Position numbers and translations under genes: made by a program
Shown: positions 17,525-25,876 of the stretch, piece after piece
Layout: the number at the start of each line of letters is the position of its first letter
Position numbering within the stretch: the first letter of the stretch is position 1
Notes under the pieces: generated by a model
What the model was told of the DNA's origin: nothing
The model's input: the letters and a program-made list of their open reading frames with translations, nothing else
Databases searched by the model: none
Source of the DNA: Bacteroidetes bacterium OLB11
GTDB taxonomy: Bacteria > Bacteroidota > Bacteroidia > Chitinophagales > Chitinophagaceae
Direction of reading: 5' to 3'
Length of the DNA: 34,235 nt
Assembly (NCBI GenBank): GCA_001567165.1
Contig: LNFQ01000046.1
Span: 1-34,235 of the forward strand

Positions 17525-18781
17525 ATGAAAAAATATAATCTTTTACTTCTTGTTTGCTTATTCTCTTTTACTTCGAGTTTTGCAGGCGGATTTAAATTAG
17601 GCCTACAAGGGCAAAAGCAATTAGGGATGGGGCATACTGGAGTTGGCTTTGCTCAAGATGCTGCCATCATTTATTTTAATCCAGCTGGAATGAGTTTTGT
17701 CGGCTCTCAATTTTGCGGAGGAGTTAATGCTTTATTTCCAAACACAAGTTATTTTGATATAAGTACAAACAATGTCACAAAAGCAACATCACAAGTATTT
17801 ACTCCTTTTGCTCTTTATGGAAATATCAAAATTAATAAAACATTTAACTTTGGGATGGCAGCGTACACTCCTTTTGGAAGTGGTGTTTTATATCCAAAAG
17901 AATGGATAGGAAGATATATTTTGACAAGTATTGATTTACAATCAGTTTATCTACAACCCACGCTTTCAATAAAGCTAACAAATAACTTTTCTATAGGTGG
18001 TGGCTTTGTCTATAGTATTGGCAATGTTAATATTGAAAAAGATTTGCCAATTCAAAGTGCTACTCAAGATTTTCAAGCTCACGCAAAACTAAACGGAAAG
18101 GCAAATGGAATAGGATATAATGTAGGAGCTTATTTAAATACAAAAAAAGCAGCGTTTGGGATTGCTTACCACTCCCGTGTGAATATGGAAGTGAAAGATG
18201 GAAAAGCTAATTTTACCAATATCCCAGCAAGTTTGAGTGCAAATTTCCCAAGTACAAACACTTTCAAATCAAAACTACCTTTGCCATCTGAAATTGCAAT
18301 AGGAGCTTCTTATAATTTGTCAAAAAGAACAACAGCTGCTTTTGACTTTAATTATACTTTTTGGAAAGCCTTTGACACACTCGGTTATGATTATGGCGTG
18401 AATACCACTTCTTTGAGTGATACAAAATCACCTCGTTTATACGAAAATGCTTACTCGCTTAAAGCGGGAATTCAATATGATGCGACAAAAAATACGACAA
18501 TTCGAGTTGGAGGTTTTTATGATCAAACCCCTGTAAAAGATGGATACGTTTCACCCGAATTGCCAGATAATAATAAAATGGGATTAACATGTGGTGCTAC
18601 TTTTAGAATATGGGAACGATGCCATATTGATTGCTCATTGCTTTATGAAAACGTATTTAAACGAACTCAAAAAAACTTAGAAACACAACTCGAAGGAACT
18701 TTTCATACTAAAGTCATTGCTCCAGGAGTTGGAATAACTTATTTATTTCAAAAAAGAACTTATAAAAGAAAAAGATACTAA
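17525..18781 (+). CDS. OmpP1/FadL/TodX family outer-membrane transporter
   Basis: This outer-membrane channel of the long-chain fatty acid/aromatic hydrocarbon transporter family has 418 residues. The signal peptide ends at SSFAGG. The N-terminal hatch holds the family motif with GMGHTGVGFAQDAA and YFNPAGMS. A 14-strand barrel of alternating residues follows, with PSEIAIGASYNLS and AYSLKAGIQYDAT segments. A short basic tail follows the last strand (GVGITYLF). Its stop TAA shares a base with the ATG of the SGNH lipoprotein. That pairing is recurrent in Bacteroidota and suggests uptake of a lipid or ester that the partner hydrolyses (inference). Confidence 0.9.
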   Translation: MKKYNLLLLVCLFSFTSSFAGGFKLGLQGQKQLGMGHTGVGFAQDAAIIYFNPAGMSFVGSQFCGGVNALFPNTSYFDISTNNVTKATSQVFTPFALYGNIKINKTFNFGMAAYTPFGSGVLYPKEWIGRYILTSIDLQSVYLQPTLSIKLTNNFSIGGGFVYSIGNVNIEKDLPIQSATQDFQAHAKLNGKANGIGYNVGAYLNTKKAAFGIAYHSRVNMEVKDGKANFTNIPASLSANFPSTNTFKSKLPLPSEIAIGASYNLSKRTTAAFDFNYTFWKAFDTLGYDYGVNTTSLSDTKSPRLYENAYSLKAGIQYDATKNTTIRVGGFYDQTPVKDGYVSPELPDNNKMGLTCGATFRIWERCHIDCSLLYENVFKRTQKNLETQLEGTFHTKVIAPGVGITYLFQKRTYKRKRY

Positions 18782-20109
18782 TGAAAAACAAACTTTTACC
18801 ATTCATTATTTTAGGGATATGTTTTAGTTTAAGCTCTTGTTACCCTGAATTAAAAGAAAAAGACATCAAAGCTGGCAGTGCTGATTTCAGTCGATATGTA
18901 GCTGTCGGAAATTCACTCACTTCAGGATATGCTGATGGAGCACTATATAAAGAAGGGCAAATTAACTCTTTCCCTAAAATGCTCTCTGAACAATTTGAGC
19001 TAGTAGGTGGTGGTCTTTTTAAAATTCCTTATATGGAAAGTGGAGGTGGAAATGATGGCTCCAATTCACCACGACGTGTTTTAGGCTATGCTACTTCATG
19101 TATGGGTGAAACCTCTTTGAGTCCGGTTTTTACAACTGAAAAATATACTCCACTCAATAATGTGAAAGCGGCTGGACCCTATAATTTAGTAGGAGTGCCG
19201 GGAGCGAGAGCCATTGATGCCAACTTAGGTTTATATAGCTTATTGAATCCATTTTTAAATCGATTTTGCTCCACACCCGGAATAAGTTCAATCATTTCAG
19301 AAGCAACAAGAATTAATCCAACATTCTTTACTTTTTGGCTAGGAAATAATGATGTGTTAGGCTATGCAATGGGAGGAGCTGTGCCCCCTCAAAATATTTT
19401 TAGCGCCTCATTGTCTGACGAGAATTTATTCAGATCTTCTATCCAAACATCATTAGAATCTTTGACGAAAAATGGTGCAAAAGGGGCTATCGCCAATATT
19501 CCTAATGTGACATCAATCCCTTATTTTACAACAATTCCATGGAATGGAGTAAAGCTCACTCAAGGAAAAGCAGATACACTTAATGCTTTATACAACCAGT
19601 TAGGAATTACAAATATTACTTGGACTGAAGGCAATAATGGATTTGTGATTGTTGACAGTGCCGCACCCAATTTTATAAGGAAAGCAACTGCTAATGATCT
19701 AATCATTTTGAGTACACCAAGCGATTCATTAAAATGTGGACAATGGGGAGTTCATCCACTTAAGCCGCTCAAAGATGCATATGTGCTTGATGAGAATGAA
19801 GTTAATGAAATCGTAAATCATACTGCAAAATTAAATGCAATTATTAGTGAGTATGCAAATACTTTTGATTTAGCTTTGGTTGATATGAATACATTTATGA
19901 AATCTCTCAAATCGGGAATGGTATATAATGGCGTTTCTTATAGTGCTGTGTTTGTGACAGGTGGAGGGTTTAGCTTAGACGGAGTGCATCCCAATCCTAG
20001 AGGATATGCAATGATTGCAAATGAATTTATTAAAAGTATTAATCAAAAATATGGAGCTCAGATACCGATGGTGAATGCCAATAAATACAAAGGAGTCTTA
20101 TTTCCATAA
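18781..20109 (+). CDS. SGNH/GDSL hydrolase family lipoprotein
   Basis: This 442-residue lipoprotein has the lipobox LSSC (cysteine 20) and a predicted esterase/lipase fold. Block I is VAVGNSLTSGY, with nucleophile S45. Block III is FWLGNNDVLG. Block V is LDGVHPNPRGYAMIANEF, with the catalytic Asp and His. It is therefore expected to act in the outer membrane or periplasm on an ester substrate. The one-base overlap (TAATG) with the upstream FadL-like gene implies translational coupling. Confidence 0.9.
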   Translation: MKNKLLPFIILGICFSLSSCYPELKEKDIKAGSADFSRYVAVGNSLTSGYADGALYKEGQINSFPKMLSEQFELVGGGLFKIPYMESGGGNDGSNSPRRVLGYATSCMGETSLSPVFTTEKYTPLNNVKAAGPYNLVGVPGARAIDANLGLYSLLNPFLNRFCSTPGISSIISEATRINPTFFTFWLGNNDVLGYAMGGAVPPQNIFSASLSDENLFRSSIQTSLESLTKNGAKGAIANIPNVTSIPYFTTIPWNGVKLTQGKADTLNALYNQLGITNITWTEGNNGFVIVDSAAPNFIRKATANDLIILSTPSDSLKCGQWGVHPLKPLKDAYVLDENEVNEIVNHTAKLNAIISEYANTFDLALVDMNTFMKSLKSGMVYNGVSYSAVFVTGGGFSLDGVHPNPRGYAMIANEFIKSINQKYGAQIPMVNANKYKGVLFP

Positions 20110-20146
20110 TATAAATTTGGGGGATTAAAAAGATAGAATTATCGAA

Positions 20147-20781
20147 TTATTTTCTGCCAAAATCTGCTGGATTTTCACCCCAATATTTTGTCTCCCATTT
20201 AAGAATTTTATTTGGATAGGAATTATGATTTAACCAATTTAAAGCTCTCTTGATATGCTCAAAGAGTTTTTGATTAAGAATTGAAGGTTTTAAAGCTGTT
20301 TTAATTTCTTTTTTAAGTACCCAATTAATGGCGATTTTACTATCAGAATATATAGCAAAATCTAAATTTCGTTGTTTGCAAAATGCAAGTGCATGAACGA
20401 TTGCAAGAAATTCCATCAGATTATTTGTGCCTTCTGCATAAGGTCCTTGTCTGAAAATTTCGGCACCAGTAACGGTGTCAACGCCTCTATACTCTGCAAT
20501 GCCAGGGTTTCCACTGCAAGCCCCATCCACGCAAAAGCTGTCCTCTAAAGGTTTTGAAGGAATATGAGTAGGTCGGTCAATTTTTATTGTTTTTTTTGCT
20601 GCTTCTCCAATAAATTGGAAATGCGATTTAGAGAAGGCATCCTCAGCCTCAGCCAAGGTGTCGAATGATTTATATGCAGCTCCTTTATATCCATCAATTT
20701 GTTTTTTGCATTCGCTCCATTGCTTATAAATGCCGGGTTCAAAACCATACCACACTACATAATATTTTTGTTTTTTTTCAT
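20147..20781 (-). CDS. rnhA: Ribonuclease H with caulimovirus viroplasmin-type N-terminal domain (start region out of frame)
   Basis: This RNase HI-type enzyme removes RNA from RNA-DNA hybrids. The N-terminal domain (KYYVVWYGFEPGIYKQW) is the hybrid-binding viroplasmin/RHBD fold. The catalytic domain has all four acidic residues: the D of CVDGACSGNPG, the E of NLMEFLAIVHAL, the D of YSDSKIAINW and the D of NPADFGRK at the end. In frame, the only start is a TTG at 20800. The natural ATG at 20781 is followed by eight A (20771-20778). With nine it would read MKKKQKYYVVW, the usual family opening. I favour that start with a one-base deficit. Convergent with the SGNH gene. Confidence 0.85.
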
Positions 20782-20941
20782 TGATAAAAATAAAATACAA
20801 ATTACGAATAAGAAATTTTGAGAGATAGGAATTTAGAAAAAAGACTCATAAAATGAAAATAATAAATAGTTGTTTTTGAATATCCGCAATTCATTTGAGT
20901 GAGTATTTTTTTATGACAAATAAATGAAAACTTCACTTTGA

Positions 20942-23401
20942 TTAAAACCGAGTTACAAGTTTTAAGTTAATCAATCGGGAAGTTAAGCGATTAGGCACTG
21001 CGTACACTTTGTTGCTGGTTTGGTCCTGAATCCATAAATATGAAATGGTATTTTGAATACCTAAAAGATTAAAGACTTCTAAGCTAAGCCACATTGTTTT
21101 GATATTTTTAAAATAGCTATAGCGAGGTCGTTCTTTTTTTTCTGCGTCTAAAAGCAATGCCATAAAACCAACGTCCACTCGTTTGTAGCTAGGCAATCGA
21201 AGGGTATCTTCATATCGTTTTTGGTCGGGTGGACCGAAAGGAAGGCCGGTAGAGAAAAGTCCGTTTAAAAATAGTTTGAAGTTTTTATTTCGAGGTAAAT
21301 AATCTGAAAAGAATAATCCAAAACTCACTCTAGAATCGGTAGGGCGAGGGATGAAACCCGGATAAACAACAGCACTGTCGGCACCTGCAATATTTAGATA
21401 ATTAATTTGGTCATCTAATATATTCTCTGCTGTTTTCATCAATCCAAGGCTAATCCATGATTCTGCATCTTTTACAATATCTCCATACAAGCGAAATTCG
21501 GCACCGTAAGCATACCCAACAGCATCATTTTTTCCAAAATATCGAATCCGAACATTGTCATATTCATAAGGCACAATATCCCACAAATATTTATAATATA
21601 GTTCACTAGTCAGTTTGAAAGGTCGGTCTTTAAATGCTTTGAAATTAAAATCCATACCAAGCACTGCATGATATGATTTTTGAGCTTTAACATCATTATG
21701 CACCACTCCATTTAAGTCTCTCATTTCTCTATAAAATGGGGGTTGGTTATAGATGCCAGTTGCAGCTCTTATGATAATATCTCTTTCCCATTTAGGCTTC
21801 CAAGATAGCTGTAGTCGTGGACTGACAAGAAATTCTTTGTTTAGTTGATTATAATTTAATCTGACGCCTCCTGTTAATACCAGGCCAATTGAGTCAAATG
21901 AAATATTATCTTGCAAGAAAGCAGTATATCGAGTGTAAGATAAATTTTGTATCGATTTATAGCGTTTCGCCATATTCAAAGAAGTGTCTGAATAAGGTTG
22001 TGAATAACCGGCACTGTCTCTTCGTTCCCACTCATTTAATTTGTCAGAAATACCCACCATTTCTGCATTTATTCCCCATTGAATAAAATGCCTATTGGCA
22101 TCATAAGAGCCTTTATGACCAAGATTCCCAACATTGACATTTAAAAAATTTCGAGCATAATTATGAATAACACCTGTTCCGATTGAATATTTCAAATCAC
22201 CGAAATTTGTTTTTCCTAAATCGGTTTCTAATTCACCTAAAAGGTATTCGCCTTGTATATCGTAAGATTCGGATTCGTTTGTTTGAAAGCCAGATGCAAT
22301 GAATTTCAATGTAGTTTTGGAATTGGGAGTATTGGTAAATGAAAGGCCTCCATATCGGGAGTCAAATTTATCAGTTTCTGCACCATCAAAATAAGTTCTT
22401 AATTGAAAAGCCTTATTGATTAGGCCAAAACTTTGAGTGGACTGCTCAGGTTGAAAGTCAAATCGGTTTCGAGCATAATTAATAAATAAATCACTTTGCC
22501 ATTTTGGATTAATGATATAATTAAAATATCCTTGAACATCGGTGAATGTTGGGTTATAGACTCCTTTTGTTTGTTGAGATTGCAAAAGGTATTGATTCGA
22601 TTTTTGACGAAGTCCAATCATATAAGAGAATCTTTTATTGAGCCCCACACCTTCGATGTGAGCTCCAAAACCTAAGAGGCTAAGCGATACGCTTCCTGCA
22701 AATTCTTTTGGCCTTTTGTAAGTAATGTCTAAAACGCTACTCATTTTATCTCCATATTTAGCTTGAAATCCTCCGGTTGAAAAACTTACAGCACTCACTA
22801 GTTCTGGGTTGATAATACTAAGTCCTTCTTGCTGACCGCTTCTGACTAAAAATGGTCTGTACACCTCAAAGTCATTTATATAAACTAAGTTTTCGTCAAA
22901 GTTTCCACCTCTTACATTGTATTGAGAAGTCAATTCATTATTATTACTTAAAAATATTTTCAATTGCCCTTCAATTCCACCAACAATGCTGGGCATTTTA
23001 TCATATAATTTAGGATCAATTTTAACCATTCCGGCTTCGCCTCTTTTTCGATCATCTTTTTTGACTACAGTTTTAATATTGATTACATTGGGTTTGAGTG
23101 CAATCGTTATCGATGTTGTTTCGCCTTCCTTTAGTTTTTTGTATATTGTTTGGTTTTCATAAGAGATAGAAGAAAATACAATTGTAATATTTTTACCAGC
23201 AGGAACAGTTAAAGAAAATTGACCATTTTCGTTAGTGCGAGTGCCTATTGCGGTGTTTTTTAATTGGATAGAGACATGGTCAATTGGTTTGTTTTGCTCA
23301 TCTATTACCTTACCTTTTATAATAGCTGTTTGGTTTTGAGCCCAAAGGGATGAGCCGATGAGCATACAGATAAACAACAATAAACGGTTTTTGAAATTCA
23401 T
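20942..23401 (-). CDS. TonB-dependent outer-membrane receptor with N-terminal carboxypeptidase-D-like domain
   Basis: This is an energised outer-membrane uptake protein of 819 residues. The signal peptide ends near SSLWAQ. A carboxypeptidase-regulatory-like beta-sandwich follows (about 28-105; IIKGKVIDEQNKPI...GTRTNENGQFSL), then the plug (about 120-235, with QYNVRGGNFDENLVYINDFEV), then a 22-strand barrel ending in the aromatic LKLVTRF. The substrate is unknown: no SusD-like partner is adjacent, and no metal or vitamin gene is nearby. It stands alone between RNase H and the class D beta-lactamase-like gene, and the frame is intact throughout. Confidence 0.93.
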   Translation of the reverse strand: MNFKNRLLLFICMLIGSSLWAQNQTAIIKGKVIDEQNKPIDHVSIQLKNTAIGTRTNENGQFSLTVPAGKNITIVFSSISYENQTIYKKLKEGETTSITIALKPNVINIKTVVKKDDRKRGEAGMVKIDPKLYDKMPSIVGGIEGQLKIFLSNNNELTSQYNVRGGNFDENLVYINDFEVYRPFLVRSGQQEGLSIINPELVSAVSFSTGGFQAKYGDKMSSVLDITYKRPKEFAGSVSLSLLGFGAHIEGVGLNKRFSYMIGLRQKSNQYLLQSQQTKGVYNPTFTDVQGYFNYIINPKWQSDLFINYARNRFDFQPEQSTQSFGLINKAFQLRTYFDGAETDKFDSRYGGLSFTNTPNSKTTLKFIASGFQTNESESYDIQGEYLLGELETDLGKTNFGDLKYSIGTGVIHNYARNFLNVNVGNLGHKGSYDANRHFIQWGINAEMVGISDKLNEWERRDSAGYSQPYSDTSLNMAKRYKSIQNLSYTRYTAFLQDNISFDSIGLVLTGGVRLNYNQLNKEFLVSPRLQLSWKPKWERDIIIRAATGIYNQPPFYREMRDLNGVVHNDVKAQKSYHAVLGMDFNFKAFKDRPFKLTSELYYKYLWDIVPYEYDNVRIRYFGKNDAVGYAYGAEFRLYGDIVKDAESWISLGLMKTAENILDDQINYLNIAGADSAVVYPGFIPRPTDSRVSFGLFFSDYLPRNKNFKLFLNGLFSTGLPFGPPDQKRYEDTLRLPSYKRVDVGFMALLLDAEKKERPRYSYFKNIKTMWLSLEVFNLLGIQNTISYLWIQDQTSNKVYAVPNRLTSRLINLKLVTRF

Positions 23402-23461
23402 AATAAAGAGAACGAAAATAATATAAAATAATTATCTACTTATTAAATTTAAAAAAATCAT

Positions 23462-24316
23462 TTAAGGTAAAATTCGTTGCTGTTTTAATATTTCTTTCAA
23501 AATGCTTAATCTGATTTCACTTGTTTTCTCGATGCTTTCGTTGCTGTCAAAATTCATAGCGAAAAAATAAGGTTTATAATTTGTTTCTTCTTTTCCTTCC
23601 ATGATTGTTTTTTGAGTTTCTTTTCGCTCTGCATATCCAACGAGCCAAGCCATTAAATGTTTTTGATTATTTTCAATGACTTCTTTAGTTCCAGTTTTAT
23701 AATAAAGTTTATAGCCTTGTTCATCTTCTTTCAAAAGCATGGAACGCACGATTCGTTGAGTTCTTTGAGACATAGGCAGTTTGTCGAAATAAAGTTTTTT
23801 TATAAACCCAACTTGCTCGTCTGCTGTGATTTTCAATGAATCATTTAGCCAAAATTGTTCGATTGAATTTCCAATATTTTTATTCCCATATCGAATAGTG
23901 TCTAAATATTTTTGCATTGAAATTTTTCCGATTTTTTTTGCTAACTCTTGAAAATAATAAACATTGCTCACATTGAAAGCCTCACGCATATCCATATCCT
24001 TATCCCATTCTGCGTTTCGCTGTTGACCATCCCATTTAATGATAAATTTTTCATCTGGAGCCGTGCTTGTTTCCAACGCAATCAACGAGTTCATAATTTT
24101 AAAAGTAGAAGCAGGTGAAAAACGCTTACTAGCTCTTTCTAAGTTATAAACATGCACGATATCGTGATTATTATCAACCAGTTCAAAGCAGGCAGAATCA
24201 ATTCCATATTTTTTAAAGACATCGCCCCATTGGTTCTCATAGGAAATATGATTATTTTCACACGAATAAAAAGAAAAAGGAATAATAAAAAAAAGAAGCC
24301 AAACATAATGTTTCAT
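23462..24316 (-). CDS. Class D (OXA-type) beta-lactamase-like lipoprotein
   Basis: This is a serine active-site protein of the penicillin-recognising class D family. Numbering from the ATG at 24316, the motifs in order are STFK (about 70-73, nucleophile serine and carbamylatable lysine), SNV (about 117-119, SxV), YGN (about 143-145), KTG (about 207-209) and WLVG (about 224-227). The full set and its order match OXA enzymes and exclude class A or a plain DD-peptidase. The signal peptide ends in FYSC, so it is probably membrane-anchored. I chose the ATG at 24316 rather than an upstream GTG because it begins a proper lipoprotein signal and follows a promoter-like box. Activity and spectrum cannot be told from sequence. 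Confidence 0.9.
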   Translation of the reverse strand: MKHYVWLLFFIIPFSFYSCENNHISYENQWGDVFKKYGIDSACFELVDNNHDIVHVYNLERASKRFSPASTFKIMNSLIALETSTAPDEKFIIKWDGQQRNAEWDKDMDMREAFNVSNVYYFQELAKKIGKISMQKYLDTIRYGNKNIGNSIEQFWLNDSLKITADEQVGFIKKLYFDKLPMSQRTQRIVRSMLLKEDEQGYKLYYKTGTKEVIENNQKHLMAWLVGYAERKETQKTIMEGKEETNYKPYFFAMNFDSNESIEKTSEIRLSILKEILKQQRILP

Positions 24317-24320
24317 TTGG

Positions 24321-24328
24321 CAAAATAA
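24321..24328 (-). promoter_or_regulatory. Putative -7 promoter element of the class D beta-lactamase-like gene
   Basis: TTATTTTG on the minus strand resembles TAnnTTTG with one mismatch and again leaves four bases before the ATG, suggesting a leaderless message. Weak on its own. Confidence 0.3.
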
Positions 24329-24456
24329 CTTAAAAAAAATCACTTATCCCACATCCAGATGCATAATATTAAGTAGAATATTTATTTTATCAAGAATCTA
24401 ATATAAATATAATAGTTTCCTTTTATCGGTTTAGAAATACCATTTATAAAAAACAA

Positions 24457-24487
24457 TTTAATAATTTGATAATTGACGTTAATTTTG
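24457..24487 (+). promoter_or_regulatory. Putative promoter of the M16 peptidase pair
   Basis: TTTA (24457-24460), a 19-base spacer and TAATTTTG (24480-24487) fit the Bacteroidota TTTG-N19-TAnnTTTG arrangement with one mismatch. The ATG is 25 bases further on. Confidence 0.5.
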
Positions 24488-24512
24488 AACCATAAAATAA
24501 AAAAAATTAAAT

Positions 24513-25835
24513 ATGCGAAAGATTTTTTTCTCATTACTTGCTTTATGTTCCATAAAAGCTAGTTTTGGACAATCTGTAAATATTAAATTTACAGAGTATG
24601 ACTTGCCCAATGGCCTACATGTCATTTTACACGAAGACCACACAATTCCTACTGTTGCTATTTCAGTTCTATATCATGTAGGTTCTAAAAATGAAGATCC
24701 ATCAAGAACAGGATTTGCTCACTTTTTTGAACACTTACTATTTGAAGGTTCTGAAAATATCCAAAGAGGAGAGTATATGAAACTCATTCAAAACAACGGA
24801 GGCGTTATCAATGCAAATACAACTTTTGATAGAACTTTTTATTTTGAAACCCTTCCTTCTAATAAATTAGAGCAAGGATTATGGATGGAAAGCGAAAGAA
24901 TGTTGCATGCAAAAATTGATGACATCGGTTTAGAAACTCAACGCAAAGTAGTGAAAGAAGAGAAAAAACAACGATATGAAAATACACCTTATGGTCATTT
25001 ATTAGAACAAATTTTCAAAAATGCTTACACTAAACATCCTTATCAATGGACTCCAATTGGAGAAGCTCAATACATCGATGAGGCTACATTACCCGAATTT
25101 ATCGACTTTTATAAAACCTTCTATGTTCCAAATAATGCCACACTTAGTATTGGTGGCGACATTAATATAGAACAAACAAAAGCATGGGTTCAAAAATATT
25201 TTGGAGATATTCCAAAAGGAACAAAACCAATACCACGCCCAAATATTGTAGAACCTGCACAAACACAAGAAAAAAGAGTTACCTATTATGACAAAGTGCA
25301 ACTTCCCGCAGTCGTGTTTGCTTATCATGCACCTGCTCAAGGAACAGCAGAATCCTATGCTCTAGAAATGGTCGCCAAAATATTATCAGACGGAAAAAGT
25401 TCTAGACTTCAAAAACAAGTAGTGGACAAAGAACAAAAAGCAGTTGCAGCTGGAGCTTTTAATTTGCCATCAGAAGACCCAGGATTAGCCATGATGTTTG
25501 GAATTGCAAATATGGGGGTGAGTGCAGAAGATCTAGAAAAAGCAATGAATGAAGAAGTTGAAAAAATCGTTACGAAGGGAGTGACCCAAGAAGAACTCAA
25601 TAAATGTCGAAATCAAATTGAAAAAGACTTTATAAGTCAAAATCAAAGAGTATTAGGCATCGTAGAAAATCTAGCAAATTATCATGTATATTTCGGAAAC
25701 ACTAATTTGATTAACACAGAGCTTGAAAGGTATATGAAGTTGACTACAACTGACTTACAAGCCGCTGCGAAAAAGTATTTTACAAAAAACAATCGTCTTG
25801 TACTATATTATTTACCTGATAGCAGTAAAAACTAA
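24513..25835 (+). CDS. M16 family zinc metallopeptidase, catalytic subunit
   Basis: This exported processing-peptidase-like protein has 440 residues. A signal peptide ends at SFGQ. The inverted zinc motif HFFEH is at 70-74 with catalytic E73, and the third ligand E150 lies in VVKEEKKQRYENTPYG, the standard 76 residues downstream of H74. The second half (after about 230) is the inactive M16C-type domain. It starts with ATG behind a recognisable promoter and is followed 41 bases later by a second M16 subunit that lacks the zinc motif. This resembles the alpha/beta pairs of mitochondrial processing peptidase and bacterial YmxG-type systems. Substrates are unknown. Confidence 0.95.
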   Translation: MRKIFFSLLALCSIKASFGQSVNIKFTEYDLPNGLHVILHEDHTIPTVAISVLYHVGSKNEDPSRTGFAHFFEHLLFEGSENIQRGEYMKLIQNNGGVINANTTFDRTFYFETLPSNKLEQGLWMESERMLHAKIDDIGLETQRKVVKEEKKQRYENTPYGHLLEQIFKNAYTKHPYQWTPIGEAQYIDEATLPEFIDFYKTFYVPNNATLSIGGDINIEQTKAWVQKYFGDIPKGTKPIPRPNIVEPAQTQEKRVTYYDKVQLPAVVFAYHAPAQGTAESYALEMVAKILSDGKSSRLQKQVVDKEQKAVAAGAFNLPSEDPGLAMMFGIANMGVSAEDLEKAMNEEVEKIVTKGVTQEELNKCRNQIEKDFISQNQRVLGIVENLANYHVYFGNTNLINTELERYMKLTTTDLQAAAKKYFTKNNRLVLYYLPDSSKN

Positions 25836-25876
25836 AAATTAAACAAATTCATAACGAAAACTTAAAAAAAATATTC

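Noticed and set aside
20147..20781. Viral or retroelement origin, because of the caulimovirus-type domain
   Set aside because: This domain is a normal part of many cellular RNase H enzymes, and no reverse transcriptase, integrase or repeats are nearby.
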